A stretch of 64,000 nucleotides of DNA from Pseudisothecium myosuroides (lineage: Eukaryota; Streptophyta; Bryopsida; Hypnales; Lembophyllaceae). The notes under the pieces are model-generated. The model ran no database searches. It saw nothing but the letters and a program-made list of their open reading frames with translations, and was not told the DNA's origin. The translations under genes and the position numbers were made by a program. The stretch covers positions 4,216,001 through 4,280,000 of the forward strand of contig OX637293.1 of NCBI GenBank assembly GCA_951799445.1, given 5' to 3'. Below are positions 23,076-35,491 of this stretch, in pieces (the stretch's first letter is position 1; the number at the start of each line of letters is the position of its first letter).

Positions 23076-24166
23076 CGGTGAATGCAAGAAACATTTAAAG
23101 CGTTTTATCACACCCTAGTTTTTGATTTTTTTTTGGGCCATAACTTTTGTATTTTAGCTCCAAATGACTAAAAATTTATAGAAAAGCTACTCATGACCAT
23201 TATACATCTTTTCCAATTTTTGAGGATTTTTCAAAAATAATTTACTATTTTTAAACAGCCCCAATAATTTCTCACAATGGGTGATTTAGGGTTTTTTGGC
23301 ACTTTTTTAGATCCAAAGAAACAAATTTTGAATTGACTGTGGAGAGATTTGTCTTCTAATAGATTTATAGCTACAATCCAAATGATTTTTAAAAATACTT
23401 ATTTTTATGTGGTGTACAAGTCGACAAAAATAGCTTCTTTTTGCATTTTTTTCAAAGGTATGAAACATTATTTTGGTGAGTTTTTTGGTTAGATCCCATC
23501 ATCAAAAAGTTTTCTCAAATGGACAATTTTTAGATTTAAAAAAAATCCTATTTAAAAAAAATTAAAATGTCAAAAGTGGTATTTTCTTCACTGGTTTTAG
23601 GGTGAATTCTATGTCCAAAATTCTAGTGAAGAAAATACCACTTTTGACATTTTAAATTGTAAAAAATAGGAATTTTTTTTTTTAAAATCTAAAAATTGTC
23701 CACTTGAGAAAACTTTTTGGCGATGGGTTTTGACCAAAAAACTCACCAAAATAATGTTTCATACCTTTGAAAAAAAATACAAAAAAATTACAAAGCTCTC
23801 TTTGTGGACTTGTACACCACATAAAAATAAGTATTTTCAAATTCATTTGGACAGTAGCTATAAGTCTACTAGAAGACAATTTTCTTCAAATTTCAGCTCA
23901 AAGTTTGTTTTTTTGGGTTAAGAAAAGTGTAAAAGAACCCTAAATCATCCATTGAGAGAAATTATCGGGGCTGTTTAAAAATAGAAAATTATTTTTGGAA
24001 AATCCTCAAAAATTGGAAAAGGTGTATAATGGTTATGAGTAGCTTCTCTATAAATTTTAAGTCATTTGGAGCTAAAACACAAAAGTTATTGCAAAAAAAA
24101 AAATCAAAAATTAGGGTGTGACAAAACGCAACAAATAGTATAAGTGTTTCTTGCATTCACCCAGCA
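23072..24166. mobile_element. FB foldback element (long palindrome)
   Basis: The element 23076-24162 (1087 bp) is almost entirely two inverted arms of roughly 530 bp meeting near 23610. The ends read GGTGAATGCAAGAAAC (first base changed) and GTTTCTTGCATTCACCC. AGCA stands on both sides (23072-23075 and 24163-24166), a 4-bp target duplication. It has the same structure as 37409-38481. RNA from it would form a long double strand. It has no protein-coding content. Confidence 0.9.
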
Positions 24167-24249
24167 TTGAGAGCGGCTAGTAGGATTTGAAAGTGAATTC
24201 TACTTATTGTTGTGACTAGCCAAATGCTAACATTGCTTGGATTGAACAG

Positions 24250-24708
24250 GTGAATGTGAATTTGGCTAGACTTCCTGCTCTTGTGGTTCCATGTGGCCTT
24301 GCCAAGGGCAGAACTAGTGGTCTGCCCATTGGCCTTCAGATGATTGACCCTGCATTTGGAGAGGTAAATTACAAGCATGCTCTTTAGAAATTGCGGCAGA
24401 GACTACATTTTCATTGTTGTTTCCGCTCTGAAAATTTGGAGTACTTTACTTGCTTTTGTCCAATTAATATGGTGCTTGTGATTCATGAGTTGCTTTGTTG
24501 GGTAGCTCCTTCTGTGATTGTAGATGAATTTTTGTCTACCTTTATGAAGCTTCTACCTCGTGGTAGTACTTTGGTGATCTTTTCACGAGTCTTTTCATTC
24601 TTATGGAAAGTGTTGATGCTTTCTTTGCAGGAAAGCTTGTTGCGTCTTGGACACATATTTGAGCAAATACTGCATTTGAGCTTCAATGCTCCAAATCTAT
24701 TAGCTTAA
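24250..24708 (+). pseudogene. gatA: GatA 3'-terminal exons (glutamyl-tRNA(Gln) amidotransferase subunit A fragment)
   Basis: GatA is the amidase subunit that converts Glu-tRNA(Gln) to Gln-tRNA(Gln) in organelles. Two exons match its C-terminus. Exon 24250-24363 (38 codons) carries VNVNLARLPALVVPCGLAKG and SGLPIGLQMIDPAFGE. Exon 24631-24708 carries LLRLGHIFEQIL and ends in TAA. The intron is GT-AG (GTAAAT...TTTGCAG), and an acceptor ATTGAACAG precedes the first exon. The rest of the protein, including the Ser-Ser-Lys catalytic core, is absent; an FB element ends only 87 bp upstream. This is therefore a truncated relic or the tail of a gene broken by that insertion. Confidence 0.87.
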
Positions 24709-27250
24709 CTGTAACCGTATATATCATCGTTGGTAGAGGATTCAACTTGGGTTAGCTGACACCAAGTCTTCAATTTTGCTACTTTTGTTTCATTTGTGAT
24801 TTATAAACATTTGGGACTTGTTGACAGTGAGGGTTAGTTTTTTTTGTTCATTTAGTGGCGCCAACTTCTTGAAAGCAAGATTGATGACCCTCAAATAACC
24901 ATACAATACTCACAAAGAGGAAAGCATAGAGGGATAATTGAGCAACTCTATCAAGAGCTTCAAGACCATTGGAAATTTGAACCCACAAGAAAAATCACAC
25001 AATGTACTATGTCAAGGTAAATGAGACTACCACAAATTTTTAGGTGAAAGCAAAGATATCATAAAATAATCCACATGAAAGGTAATTGATGAAAACAATG
25101 GATGTACAACAATTTTTGGTGTCAAGTCCACTAATAAATGTGTAAACAATCTACATTATACCATTGACAATTTTGAAGAGTCCTGGAACAGGTAGATAGC
25201 TATCTATAAAAAAATGCACGCACAGTTTGTGAGCCTTGCAAACTCGTGTTGAGCGTACCTAGCTAGTGATCTAGCTTCACTACAAAATGTATAGTCACGT
25301 CTATATGCGTTACATTTCCTACTAAGACAAAACAAGATCTCAGAAGCACGTGACAAACTTGATGAACATGAGGCTCATGATGAGCACAAGGACGGTGCAT
25401 CTCCTGATCTAGCTCGGTAATGCTCCACCCGGAGCGCTAGCGGCCCCCCTCGCCGAGGAGGTTGTGGTGGCATGGAATCTGAGAGTTGAATCAGGGGTCC
25501 ACTGGTTTTATTGTGGCCGGTAGACCCAAGGATTGTATTTGATATTTGAACACCTCAGCCTGCTCTTGCATGGAATAATCGTGACAAATTAGTAAATTAT
25601 TCATGTAAAATTTTAAAGCAAATGGAATGATATCAATGATTGGGTAGCGCACGTACCATCGTTGCGATTGTTACGATGCCTTCTTTGAATGTGCATGCTT
25701 CCAATTAACACATATAGGCTCTCTCTCCGTGGTGATGGGAACTGCTAAAGGGAGAAACAGTTCCACTGGACAAGAATTCTTGCGTTAATAGTCAATGCTT
25801 ATATAGTATGATCCATGCGTGCAATAATAGATTGACTTAATTACAAGTGAACGCTCAATAGTTAATTCCCCTAGATGTACATTCAAATTAAAGCTAACAG
25901 CTACCTACGAGGCCGGAATCGGAATTTACCAAAGTTGCTATACACTTCGTCGTGGTCTAACAGAACCACCGCATAGAGTCCATCCTTTCTCTTGGCTTTG
26001 AAATTTTTTGATGACATTTTTGAAACTGCGAGTTCTACCTTATAGTTGGTAGATCGAATGGCTGCGCATCTAGAAGAATTGATCCTAATAGCGCACGACG
26101 AATTTCCATGCACCCTCTCTCTCATTGATCTCACGGCTGCGAAATAGCACTTGCAATGGTGGTAGCATCGTCTCTCTCTCCTCGCTCTCGGTTGCGAAAT
26201 TGCACCCTGGACGGTGTTGGCATTGTCGCCAATATCGAAGTCTCCATAATTCACAAGTAACTGTCGATCGATCTAGGCACTAACTAGCTCCTTAATTTCA
26301 ATCACTCCGGCTAGCCTCCTATGCACGCACCACCACACTCAAATACAGTATAACAAAACTCACAAAATTCTCTCTCAGTCGCAATGCTATTCAAATTTTA
26401 ACAGTCAATGAGTTCCTTGGGCAGTGCAATGAGGATTTGATCAATAATCTAGCTATCGTATAGTGGCCTGGCGCCTCGAGGAGGACGACGCCAAATACCC
26501 ATCCACGCTGCGTTGATACCTGGTTGACGGAGAAGCATCGCAAAGGGGGAATGTACCCGATGGTTTTGGATCAAAAAAATATACAATAATTTTTTATGTG
26601 TGATACAAATTAATTTTTTATTATAGCATAGAGTTGTGCACAAGAAACAAGTAGACAAAGTCAACCTAGAGCGTGAGTTTATGAGCCTTGAACCTAGTTG
26701 TAAGACAACATGTACCTATACTCATTTGAAGGTGTTTATAATACATGTACTTATAATATAGGTATACTATATAATATAAAAAAAAGTCTATAACATAGGA
26801 TAACACACACACCTATAACTATAAAAGGTATTTATAATATAAACTTCTAGACTTATGGACTCATAGATTCTATACTCACATATTGATACTCCCTTCTAAA
26901 GTAGAAGCATCTAATTGCAACATTTTTTATTCTTTGACACCTAAATATTGGCATTAACCCCTGTGCGTCCTCGGGGGGGTCACTCCATGTGGAGTTTGTA
27001 CATCACGTGCGGCTGGGTTTTTTATTTTAAGGGGTATTTAGCTGACCGGGAACAATTAAATGGTCCCTATTAATATCTAATTTCTTCATTCTTGGTATTT
27101 TATGTCTCCCTATAATTACTTAGAATTCTAAAGTAGGGTCGTTTTCCAACACCCTTACTTTCTTACAAGGAAAAAAAGATAAGTGAAAAAAAAAGCAAGT
27201 GCAAAGATTAAAGACAAAGATAGACCACATGAGCTTAAACACAAAGGTGA
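24709..27250. other. Unrecognised DNA, a few open frames without family match
   Basis: No gene is recognised. The longest frame (minus 25901-26254, 117 codons) is arginine- and serine-rich without a domain I know, and its upstream DNA shows no clear splice partner. An isolated TTAACCCC at 26954 resembles a TTAA-element end, but I could not find its partner. Confidence 0.35.
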
Positions 27251-27299
27251 CTGTGTACACCTGGAGTGAAATGACCACATTTTTGGCCCCCAATTTATA

Positions 27300-27810
27300 G
27301 AAAAGACCATGCAAATAATCAAGCAAAGAAAAGTCAAAATGAGAAATGCAAAAGGGAACCAACATGTACAGTAGACACTCTCAGTTACCAAAAAAAATTG
27401 GAGAACAAATAAAGAATCAACATCAACCGAAGACCTGAACACAAAAGATCTGAATGCATTTCATGGAGAAAATTTGAAAACATATGGTGAATCAACATGT
27501 ATTGAAGGCATGAACACAATTCATAAAAAAAATGGGTAAGGGAAAATGAACCCACCTGTAGGGAACATCTGAACACTCTTGACCAAAAATAAAGGGAAAC
27601 ATATGGTGAATCAACATGAACTGAAGGCATCAATGCAGTTAATCCAAAAAAATTGGGTAAGGAAAAAAAACCAACTAGCGGAAAAGACCTTAATGCTCTT
27701 CACCAAAAAATAATAGGAAACTCAAACTGAATCCATGAGGACGGAAGGCATGGACTCACTTCAACCAAAACAGAATTGACAACAAAGAAAAAACCAACAT
27801 GCAAAAATGG
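27300..27810. repeat. Diverged tandem array, period about 119 bp
   Basis: The phrase CATATGGTGAATCAACATG occurs at 27481 and 27600, with a weaker third version near 27720. Linked words recur in step: GGGTAAGG, GAACACTCTTGACC or its variant, and GAAGGCATGAACAC. About four units are visible, each fairly diverged. The array is A-rich on the plus strand. Frames crossing it on the minus strand are by-products. Confidence 0.65.
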
Positions 27811-28184
27811 CAGAATTGTGCCTTATCCCCCCAAAATAGAGTATCAATCCACAACCATCGTATGAAAGCACAAACATGTGCACAACTCCCTAAAAATTAG
27901 AAATGTTGGACTTAATCTGAAAAGCTAGGACAGAAATGAAGCAAACAAACCAAATACACACCAAATATCAAAAACTGTGCCGATATAAAGCCTCAGCCGT
28001 ATTCAAAAATAGAGTTCAAAATACAAGATGTTCAAGTTTGCTACATAACAACATGGCTATACTACATTAATCTCCTACAAAACTGCAAATACTATGTCAA
28101 GAAAAAAGGAAGGATAGCATACATAACACCAAGCTAGGATGCTAAAACTCATTCCATCATCTTGTCACCTTCTTGCTGCAGGGA

Positions 28185-28508
28185 TCAACCACATGAAGGC
28201 AGAGTTGTGCCACAAAGACGTTGGTGCCACATACACCTCAGTTGGCTCCCAACCACTGCCTGAACGTTGTCACGAAGCTCCTCCAGGTCAGGTGTGCTTA
28301 GATCTGCAAGCGGCAAAGTGCGCAGGTGATCTAAAATTGGGGTCTGAAGCTTCCAGGACTTCAAGAAAATCTCCAAATTCCGGTCGAATTGCTCCACCAC
28401 AAAGGAATCCCCGTCAAATCTTCGGTGTTGCGACACAGCAGTGAACTGAAACTGTGTCAGTTTGAGGCTAGCATACTCCACGGATGTCTCCACTCGTTGC
28501 TGCCACTC
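28185..28508 (-). CDS. Exon-like open frame, product unknown
   Basis: From a plausible acceptor (CAACATGCAG at about 28509) the minus strand reads about 108 codons before a stop. Blocks include WQQRVETSVEYASLKL, RFDGDSFVVEQFDRNLEI and SWKLQTPILDHL. Codon use and the acidic/basic alternation look like a real helical protein, unlike the low-complexity frames around it. I do not recognise the family. No methionine begins the frame, so it would be an internal or terminal exon. A captured fragment is equally possible. Confidence 0.4.
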   Translation of the reverse strand, partial: EWQQRVETSVEYASLKLTQFQFTAVSQHRRFDGDSFVVEQFDRNLEIFLKSWKLQTPILDHLRTLPLADLSTPDLEELRDNVQAVVGSQLRCMWHQRLCGTTLPSCG

Positions 28509-29862
28509 CCTGCATGTTGTAACTGCTGCGGGGATGCTCCGGACTCTACTCGCTGTATGAAGTAGTGGCCCTAAATATAGGTTGAAGAAGGAGCTTCAAC
28601 GTCCTCAACCCTCCACCAAACCCTAATCCTCGACTTGATCCTAAGCCGGCAGCTTGCGGGCGCGTGCACACCCTAACACCTCCGCCCAAAAAAACCTAAA
28701 CCTTCCACAATACCAAGATGAATAAACAATTTCAAAATTGAATTCGTGAAAAGCGACAAGTGCCCCGTTTGAGAAGCGGGGAAAAAGTTTCAATTTGTTA
28801 GCTGCACGGCGCGCACCTTGAAGAGAGTGCCAACAACAATTCCAGGAACACAAAATCACTCCCAAAAATAGCACCTTAAGTGAAGAATCCAAGGATGCGC
28901 ACCGTTGGAGAAGAGAGTACACTGTGATGAACAAAATTTGTTCGTTTCAGGCAAACTACGGTTAGGTAGACATTTTTTCATCCTCAATTTTCATCCCACT
29001 AGAGCAGGTCAACAGTGTTCCAAACTGAACCTACAATAAAAAAAATTCTACAACCAATTTCTTGTACCCTATCTTAGGAGAAAAAAATTCTAAGTCGTCG
29101 TATTATTCACCTCCGTATCTTACTTGGAAGTGACTCTACAAAATTTTGCCCTCTGTATATTACCTCCAAGTTTTTTCTAATTTTTTAACACTATGAATTA
29201 ATGACTCCCTATATTATGTCGCACGTACCTTGGTAAAAAATTCTAAGTGACCCCCCTGGGTGTGCGTCAGAGCGGACGTTTTTCGGACGCATAGGATTGA
29301 ATTTTTTTTGGACGAATTCCGGAGTTGTTTTCAGCGCAATCTATACGTGAGCTTGAATTAGTAGTTTAGGGCAGCAAATTAGCCCAATCCACGCCTTGGA
29401 TCAGCCCACCTTTGCATAATTGCATTGTGCAAGAAATGTATACGCAGACTGTACCAAGGAAGCAGACAAGCCCTGACCTCGAACCCTACTGCTTTCGGAC
29501 GTCCTTGACATCGGGCTTTCACGAATTTCGAAGAGATTTTTTCCCCCTGGATTCTTGGCTACACTTGCTACGTCATACTCGAAGCTCCTGGGCATGTAAT
29601 TTGTGGTTTGCCCTCTTCAAATTTCTAAACTCTGGAAGTCCTAAAAAAAGAGCAAGATCCGCGGAATACCAAGTTCATCAAAACTTATAATCTTGAAATC
29701 TGCACGTTGGATTCTCCTAGAAATTCCAGATTTGCATGCATCACGAAGTTGGCTTCAAATTACAACAGTGAAAACTTCTATAATCCAGTACATTTCAAAT
29801 TATTCCATTTGCTCTAGAAAGTGCAAGAAAGCTCCTCACTTTCATTATTTGCTCTGTGACTC
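28509..29862. other. Unrecognised DNA
   Basis: Part of this, about 28510-28930, has balanced composition and could be leader or intron of the frame at 28185-28508. The frames at 28641-28934 and 29401-29690 show no family match. Nothing else is supported. Confidence 0.3.
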
Positions 29863-30724
29863 TTAGAGCATCCCCACCAAGGCCCTTCCCTATCCCTATC
29901 CGGATGAAATCCATCCGGGTAGGGAAGAACCCCCTCCCACCAGGCACCTGTATCCCTAAAAATTTAGGGGTGACAGGGTCGAGTTCCCTAAACGAGAGGG
30001 CGGATACAAAACTGGATTCTGGTAATCTGTATTATCTCTTTTACCCCAATATTACCACTACCACACGCCTTTTTGTTGCTTTTGGCTTGCTTATTACTAC
30101 TTCTACTTACTTTTGCACATTATTACTGCTTAAACTTCTACTTGTAAGTAACAGTGAGTCTGTTTATGATGTACACAGGTACTGATTTACTAATTAATCA
30201 TGTGGCTTAAGGTATGTTCCCACCTAATGTTAAAGGTGTTGTTACAAAGGGTCTTAGGAATGAATTTTGGCCTCCTTCTGGACCGGATTCACATTCCAAA
30301 TAACACCTGTAACACCAAGTGAGAACATACCTTTACTGATTTATGTGTCTGACTCACTAACTACTGATTAATGTGGCTCAGTTAACTTAGCAAATGGAAT
30401 TATACCTAATTGCAATATTTAAAAAAAAATTGATGTGGCAATATTTTAATAAATGTGACCTTCTTTGAAAAAAAAATGGAGGACATATAAGGAGAGGAAA
30501 AAAAACATTCTTATTTTTGTTACACCAAAAATAACCACTTTAGTTAATGTGATAATTATACTAGCTACATGTTCAAACCGACTAGTAACAATAGAGGGAA
30601 CAGAGGGAACCATATTCTTTTAGGAAACTGACTGGTGGGGGTGGGGCTTCCCTATTCCTACCTTTTTGGATGAAGAGGATGCATAGGGATAGGGATAGGG
30701 AACATATTGGTGGGGATGCTCTTA
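29863..30724. mobile_element. M3 PIF/Harbinger-type MITE
   Basis: The element 29866-30721 (856 bp) begins GAGCATCCCCACCAAGG and ends with the matching CCAATATG-like inner DNA and TTGGTGGGGATGCTC. TTA stands on each side (29863-29865 and 30722-30724). TTA duplication with GAGCATC-type ends is the usual signature of plant PIF/Harbinger MITEs. A smaller inverted pair lies inside (see 30209-30336). Confidence 0.8.
30209..30336. mobile_element. Small MITE inside M3
   Basis: Inverted ends AAGGTATGTTCCCAC and GAGAACATACCTTTA enclose about 125 bp within the M3 element. A partial second copy of one end occurs near 35249-35275 (CCAAGTGCAAACATACC). The family is not assigned; the target duplication is unclear. 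Confidence 0.55.
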
Positions 30725-32256
30725 AATGAACATTTTCATGACTAAAAATTACAACAACTTTTCAAAAACAAACAGTAAGATTTGAAACATTTATGCTTCA
30801 AGGAGGTCCATGCAAGGTGAGTCTAGTATTATATCTAGGATCTCCTATGTTTTGAACTTTGAAAAAAAAAATATATTATTAAAGCATCAAAAAATTACAT
30901 AACCATTTGTTTTTCATTTGATCTTTGATGGAGTGGGGCTAGAAAAAATGTCTTTGGTAGATGCTTTTGTCTTATACGTATCCAAAATTTTCACCGAAGA
31001 TAAGATGTTGGAACTAAATATGTACCATAGATGATCAAACTTGGAAAATTTGAATTTACTTGGAATTCAAAGCTTCAAATAACAAAAAGGGGGGAATTTA
31101 AAAATAAGATTAACAAACTACATATTAATCACGGGCAAATTATATATATATATATTCAAACATGGGTCTTCAAAGGCTAGTTCTTCCATGCCACAAAAGA
31201 CAAAAATTGTGTTCATATAAGGTAATTAGTAATTACACCTGATTGCCTTCAAATAAAAAATGCAACATTGTTATTATTATCACATTTCTTAATTTTTTGA
31301 TTGGATATTGTTGAAAGTCAAAAGAATCTTTGAGTTTCTTTTCTGTACATTATTGAAAGCCATTTGAATAAATATGAAGTTTCAAAGAATTGAAAATAGG
31401 TTATCTAAAAGCAACTCGAGGCTCTTATGAATAGAGAAAATAGTGGAATGCCAGAATTGTTGGAATACCCTCCGCTCGGGTCAGATTTGTTAAAAATTAA
31501 TTCAAAATATAATTATATATGGCATGAAATTAAAATTTCAAAATTACATCGTGACATATTTGAAATGTGGAAAATGTTAATGAAAATAATTTGAATCCTC
31601 AAAAAAAAATTGATGAATAATGAAACATAAAAAATAATATACATACCAAGTTGATTGCTTTATAAGGTATTTTGTGCTTGATTAATTTACCTAGTCCTCC
31701 TAGCTAATTTGGGACCTTTGATTGCAAATATGAATTCAAAATTTGCAAATTTATCATGCATGGGAAATAAAAAAATCATGTGTTTTCCCTCGAGGTCAGT
31801 TCACTGTTCACCTTGGCCCAGGTGACTGAACCTCTGACTCCCATTTTACGGCCGGGGTGAACTGACTCCCTCGCTCGGCCCTACGGGCCGACCCTGTTTT
31901 CCGCACAATTTTTTTTTTGCAAATTTTGAATTCATATTTGGTTCTAGTGAATTTTGAATTCATATTTGGTTCAAGTGATCCCAAATTTGGGATGACTCCT
32001 AATTAGTTCAAGTGAATCAATAATATTCCCTGGATCGGCCCAAAATAGGGGGCTTTTTTTTTACATGCACCCCTGGTAAGGCCGAGCGAGGGGGTCAATC
32101 AACCCCAATCCGTTTTACCAGTATTGAAGCCCCTGGAGAAACAATTCAGCAAATAGCACCAGCTTAACTTAGTAGTCATGAATCATGACTCCCCGTTTGC
32201 GTGGCAAGACACAACCCCAACCAGGTGAGCTTCTGACTTCTAAGTTCCGACCCTGC
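30725..32256. other. AT-rich DNA with an inverted-repeat segment at about 31690-31990
   Basis: No gene is seen. Between about 31720 and 31975 the phrase TTTGAATTCATATTTG and its complement face each other around a GC-rich core that contains CTCGCTCGGCCCTACGGGCC. Words from this segment (CTAATTTGGGACCT, GATTGCAAATATGAATT) recur at about 60395-60425, so it belongs to a dispersed repeat whose ends I could not define. Confidence 0.45.
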
Positions 32257-32486
32257 TTAACCCTTGAACGATGCGGCGGACGTTTTGAGGCCGATGAATG
32301 ACAAGAGAATCTCATATGTAGGACAAAAAGTGTAACTATTCATCTTCCACATTTTGTGGGGAAAGAAAAGATAATCTACAGTAGTTTGACTTCCAATGAG
32401 TGCTTTTGCATTATTTTAATCCAACAATCCACACGGTGACAAAACAAATAATTTCCACGGTTATAAGCATGTCGTTTAAGGGTTAA
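32257..32486 (-). mobile_element. F5 TTAA-type MITE
   Basis: This is a 222-bp element between TTAA 32257-32260 and TTAA 32483-32486, with ends CCCTTGAACGATG and ATGTCGTTTAAGGG. It is the inverted counterpart of 14029-14250, at identical length. It is non-coding. Confidence 0.85.
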
Positions 32487-33529
32487 GTTTCAGTAAAGCT
32501 GGAGGCTAAAGCCGTACAAAATATTCCAAAGCTCATTAATCAAAATTCTGTAATTTCTAAATGGAGTTAATAAAAGGGAAATTCAAGCTAAAAAAAGATT
32601 TTGCATGGAGTATGACGAATCTAACCCCAACGTATGATATTCTTTCTCTTTTTTTAAAATTGAGTGAAAAAAAGAGCTTTCTAATCTTAAACATTTGCCA
32701 AATTTAATTAATTATTTTGCAAAAAAAGTTGACCGTGATCACCGGATGCAATGGCACTTCCTTTGGCTATCCATATGGTATCAATCCAAGGATTTACAAT
32801 AAGTCAATGAGCTTAGTTGGCAAACTCGATAAATCCAACCATATAATGTTGTTTGCACCTCTATTCATTGAGTTCACCTTCGAAGGTAGCAGCACCTATA
32901 ACCCTCTCTGTATCCATAACCGTCACTTCTAAAATCTTGGAAAATTGCCAAGTTGCCTTGGATGTTGTGTTGTGTTAGTCTAGCTGCCGCCCTTGAAGGT
33001 TGTATGTTTAAAAAAAATTTAATGGAAAATCTTTGGAAATGAATAGATGTGATTACAAGGATGTCCTGCATCTAAATATCAAACCCTAGTGTTGGTATTA
33101 GGTACATTTATAGTTGGCTTTTTAAAAATTCAAAATTTATTCTCACAATGTCCAAATAATACATTCTAAAGTGTACAAGAATTATTTTTTTTCTTGATAA
33201 TAAGGTCCAATAATTTGTTGAATGTCTATTAATAGTAATCATGTTCAAACCCTTAAAAATTCATGGTTATGGGTGCTGCTACCTTATATCAATTACAAGA
33301 AAAAACATCATTGATACAACCAATGTTGGTCCATCTATACATTTAAGGATTTTCATCCATGTTCTTAATTTCATTTAAAATCCATGATCTCTGGATTTGT
33401 TCATTTTGTTCAACCTTCATGTTCTCGTGACATCCATGTTGTTCATTTCTTTAGACATCTATGTTCTACATTTTATTTAGCATTCATCTCTTACATTTCA
33501 ACTAGTATTTTTTCCCTTTCACCTTAAAA
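32487..33529. other. AT-rich DNA, no gene recognised
   Basis: No gene, array or known element end is visible. Frames at 32717-32932 and 32874-33071 overlap on opposite strands and lack family signatures. Confidence 0.35.
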
Positions 33530-34069
33530 TCTTGAGGTCTTTTTTTCATCAAACCCACTCAAAATTGCCATTTCTATTGCACATTGCATTGCTTTCAAAA
33601 GTTAGTTTTTTTGCATATCTAACCACAAGATCTTGCACTAGACTAGTATAAGAATGTGTAGGAGAAATTTCAAAAACTTTTATTAAATACCAGTAGATTG
33701 CAAGAAATTTGTATTTAAAGTGAAGAAAAAAGGAATTTTTCTACCTTGTGTGACAAGATTATGAAATTTTGAATCTTTTTAGTTTAATATATTTGTCCTA
33801 ACAATATTAAATTTAAAAAAAATTTATGGATGGAGTTGAGAGTCTAGAAAAAAAATTCAAAAAACACATACTTGATTATCATTCTTAAAAAAATTGCTAA
33901 GTAGAAGTAGGTATAAGATTGAAGGAAAAACTAAATTGTTAATAGCTCTAACAAAGATGGAATTGAAACACACTAATTTCAATGGTGATATTGTTTTTAA
34001 AAGTGTATTGAACCTTGTGGAACTTTTTAGTTTTGAAAATTGTGAAAATTGATTTCAAAAACAAATCTA
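33530..34069 (-). mobile_element. Decayed F1 half
   Basis: About 540 bp follow the inverted F1 copy at 47401-47940, with many changes. Markers are CAAAATTGCCATTTCTATTGC, trimmed here to its F1-like part ATTGCCATTTCTATTG, then AGATCTTGCACTAGACTAG and GATGGAATTGAAACACAC. The outer terminus is not preserved, and the copy is cut on the right by an FB-type arm. Confidence 0.6.
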
Positions 34070-34600
34070 GGGTGATTGCAAGAAACACTTGCTAGTTTGG
34101 TTGCAATTTGATTTTGGAATGCTATACCTTTTGAATATAAATCCAATGCCAATGCCAAAAAAACTATTTCTAGATGTTTTGGTTAAATTTGTATCCCTTA
34201 TTTTTCAAAAAAATTCAAAAATCATTTTCTATTCAAAAGTCAATTTTGTTAATTTGCCACACTTTGACATTTAGGGTTTTTTAATACTATTGAGCAATGT
34301 AAATTAATGATTTTCAACTGGAATTTTTGTGGTATATTTCTACAGCAATCAAACATGTTCCTACCAAATGGCATCTAAAAATACATTACTTTATGTCCTC
34401 CATATTCATGCAAACAAGCCTCCCTTTGTGTGCGCACTTCTAAACATTAGAGATGGTTTGGACCTAATTTTTTTAGTCAAATCTCATCACCAAGAAGTTC
34501 TTCCAAATGGACAATTTTTAGTTTTGTTGAAATTTTTTTTTCCTATTTTCTACAAATTAAAATGTCAAAGTATGTATTTTCTTTGCCAGAATTCTATGTC
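34070..34600 (+). mobile_element. Solo FB arm
   Basis: It starts GGGTGATTGCAAGAAACAC, like the FB ends at 23076 and 37409, and further in resembles the left arm (for example CTACAAATTAAAATGTCAAAG and AATTCTATGTCCAAGAAT near 34550-34605). The mirror arm is absent. It is a deleted or recombined copy, so the right limit is approximate. Confidence 0.6.
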
Positions 34601-34780
34601 CAAGAATCCCCACCAGTTCTTCCATATACTTTAATCTATTTGCTAAATACAACCAGTTACTTGTCAAGGTATAATTGCAAAAATAGTAAGTAAAGCAACG
34701 ACATTATATTAGCACAAATCAAGGAAGGGGAGATCAAATCAAGGTAGTACACATCATGTTGGAGGGATAAAATCTCATAT

Positions 34781-35062
34781 CATTAGATGTTTTTTGGGGT
34801 CTTTGGAAGGCCGTTTCAGGGCCATTCCCTGATCTGGCCCGATTCTATGAATAGCGGAACGGCTGTCAGAAAATATTTATTAAAAATAAAATAAAATAAA
34901 ATTTCAAATATCATTTTGAGCAAGTTTTTTTTCTTCCAGAAATGATGTGGCAGTCGTTTTGCCACATCAACTAGCTGCTGCAACGCGTTCCTGCAGTGTT
35001 CTTGCAGTTTGGGAATGCAAGGAAACTCGCAGCCCTCCAAGACCCCCGAATCCCGTCTAATG
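34781..35062 (-). mobile_element. M2 MITE
   Basis: This 282-bp element has ends CATTAGATGTTTTTTGGGG and CCCGTCTAATG. It carries the block GATGTGGCAGTCGTTTTGCC and GTTTGGGAATGC. Flanking bases are T and A without a visible duplication. It abuts a partial M3 element on its right. Confidence 0.8.
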
Positions 35063-35229
35063 ACAGTTTACTGCACCTCAATTCCCTATCAAAGCTCCCA
35101 TTTAGGGAATTGAAGATCCCTTCCCTAAATTTTTTGAAATACAGCATGCTGGTAGGGGGTTTCTTCCCTATCCGGATGAAACTCATCCGAATAGGCAAAG
35201 GGAAGCCCCTTGGTGGGGATGCTCTTAGT
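35063..35229. mobile_element. Partial M3 (PIF/Harbinger-type) element
   Basis: The right end reads CCCCTTGGTGGGGATGCTC followed by TTA, as in the M3 element at 29866-30721. The inner words CTATCCGGATGAAACTCATCC match its inverted left terminus. The left half is absent, probably removed or displaced by the adjoining M2. Confidence 0.65.
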
Positions 35230-35491
35230 AAGAGCCCACTTTAAAACCAAGTGCAAACATACCTTTACACACATAGTTCATCACTTGTCTTTAATCGATA
35301 TATATTCAAATATAATTAAAAATATGTTGACACACAGGACATAATTGACCCAGTCCTTGCAGGAAGAACAAGGATCTTCAGTAATGACTGAAGGGTCTGC
35401 TTGTGATCATATTCTACAGATAGAATTACCGAAACATTGGCCATTTCCATGGTCTATAACATTCAGTAGCAGACTGGTGGATTGCCTTCCT

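Noticed and set aside
25375..25425. Short plus-strand frame with Glu/His-rich repeats ending near 25422
   Set aside because: Too short, with no start or splice partner.
26954..26985. TTAACCCC followed by a GTCC-like word, possible TTAA-element end
   Set aside because: No matching right end could be found, so it is not listed as an element.
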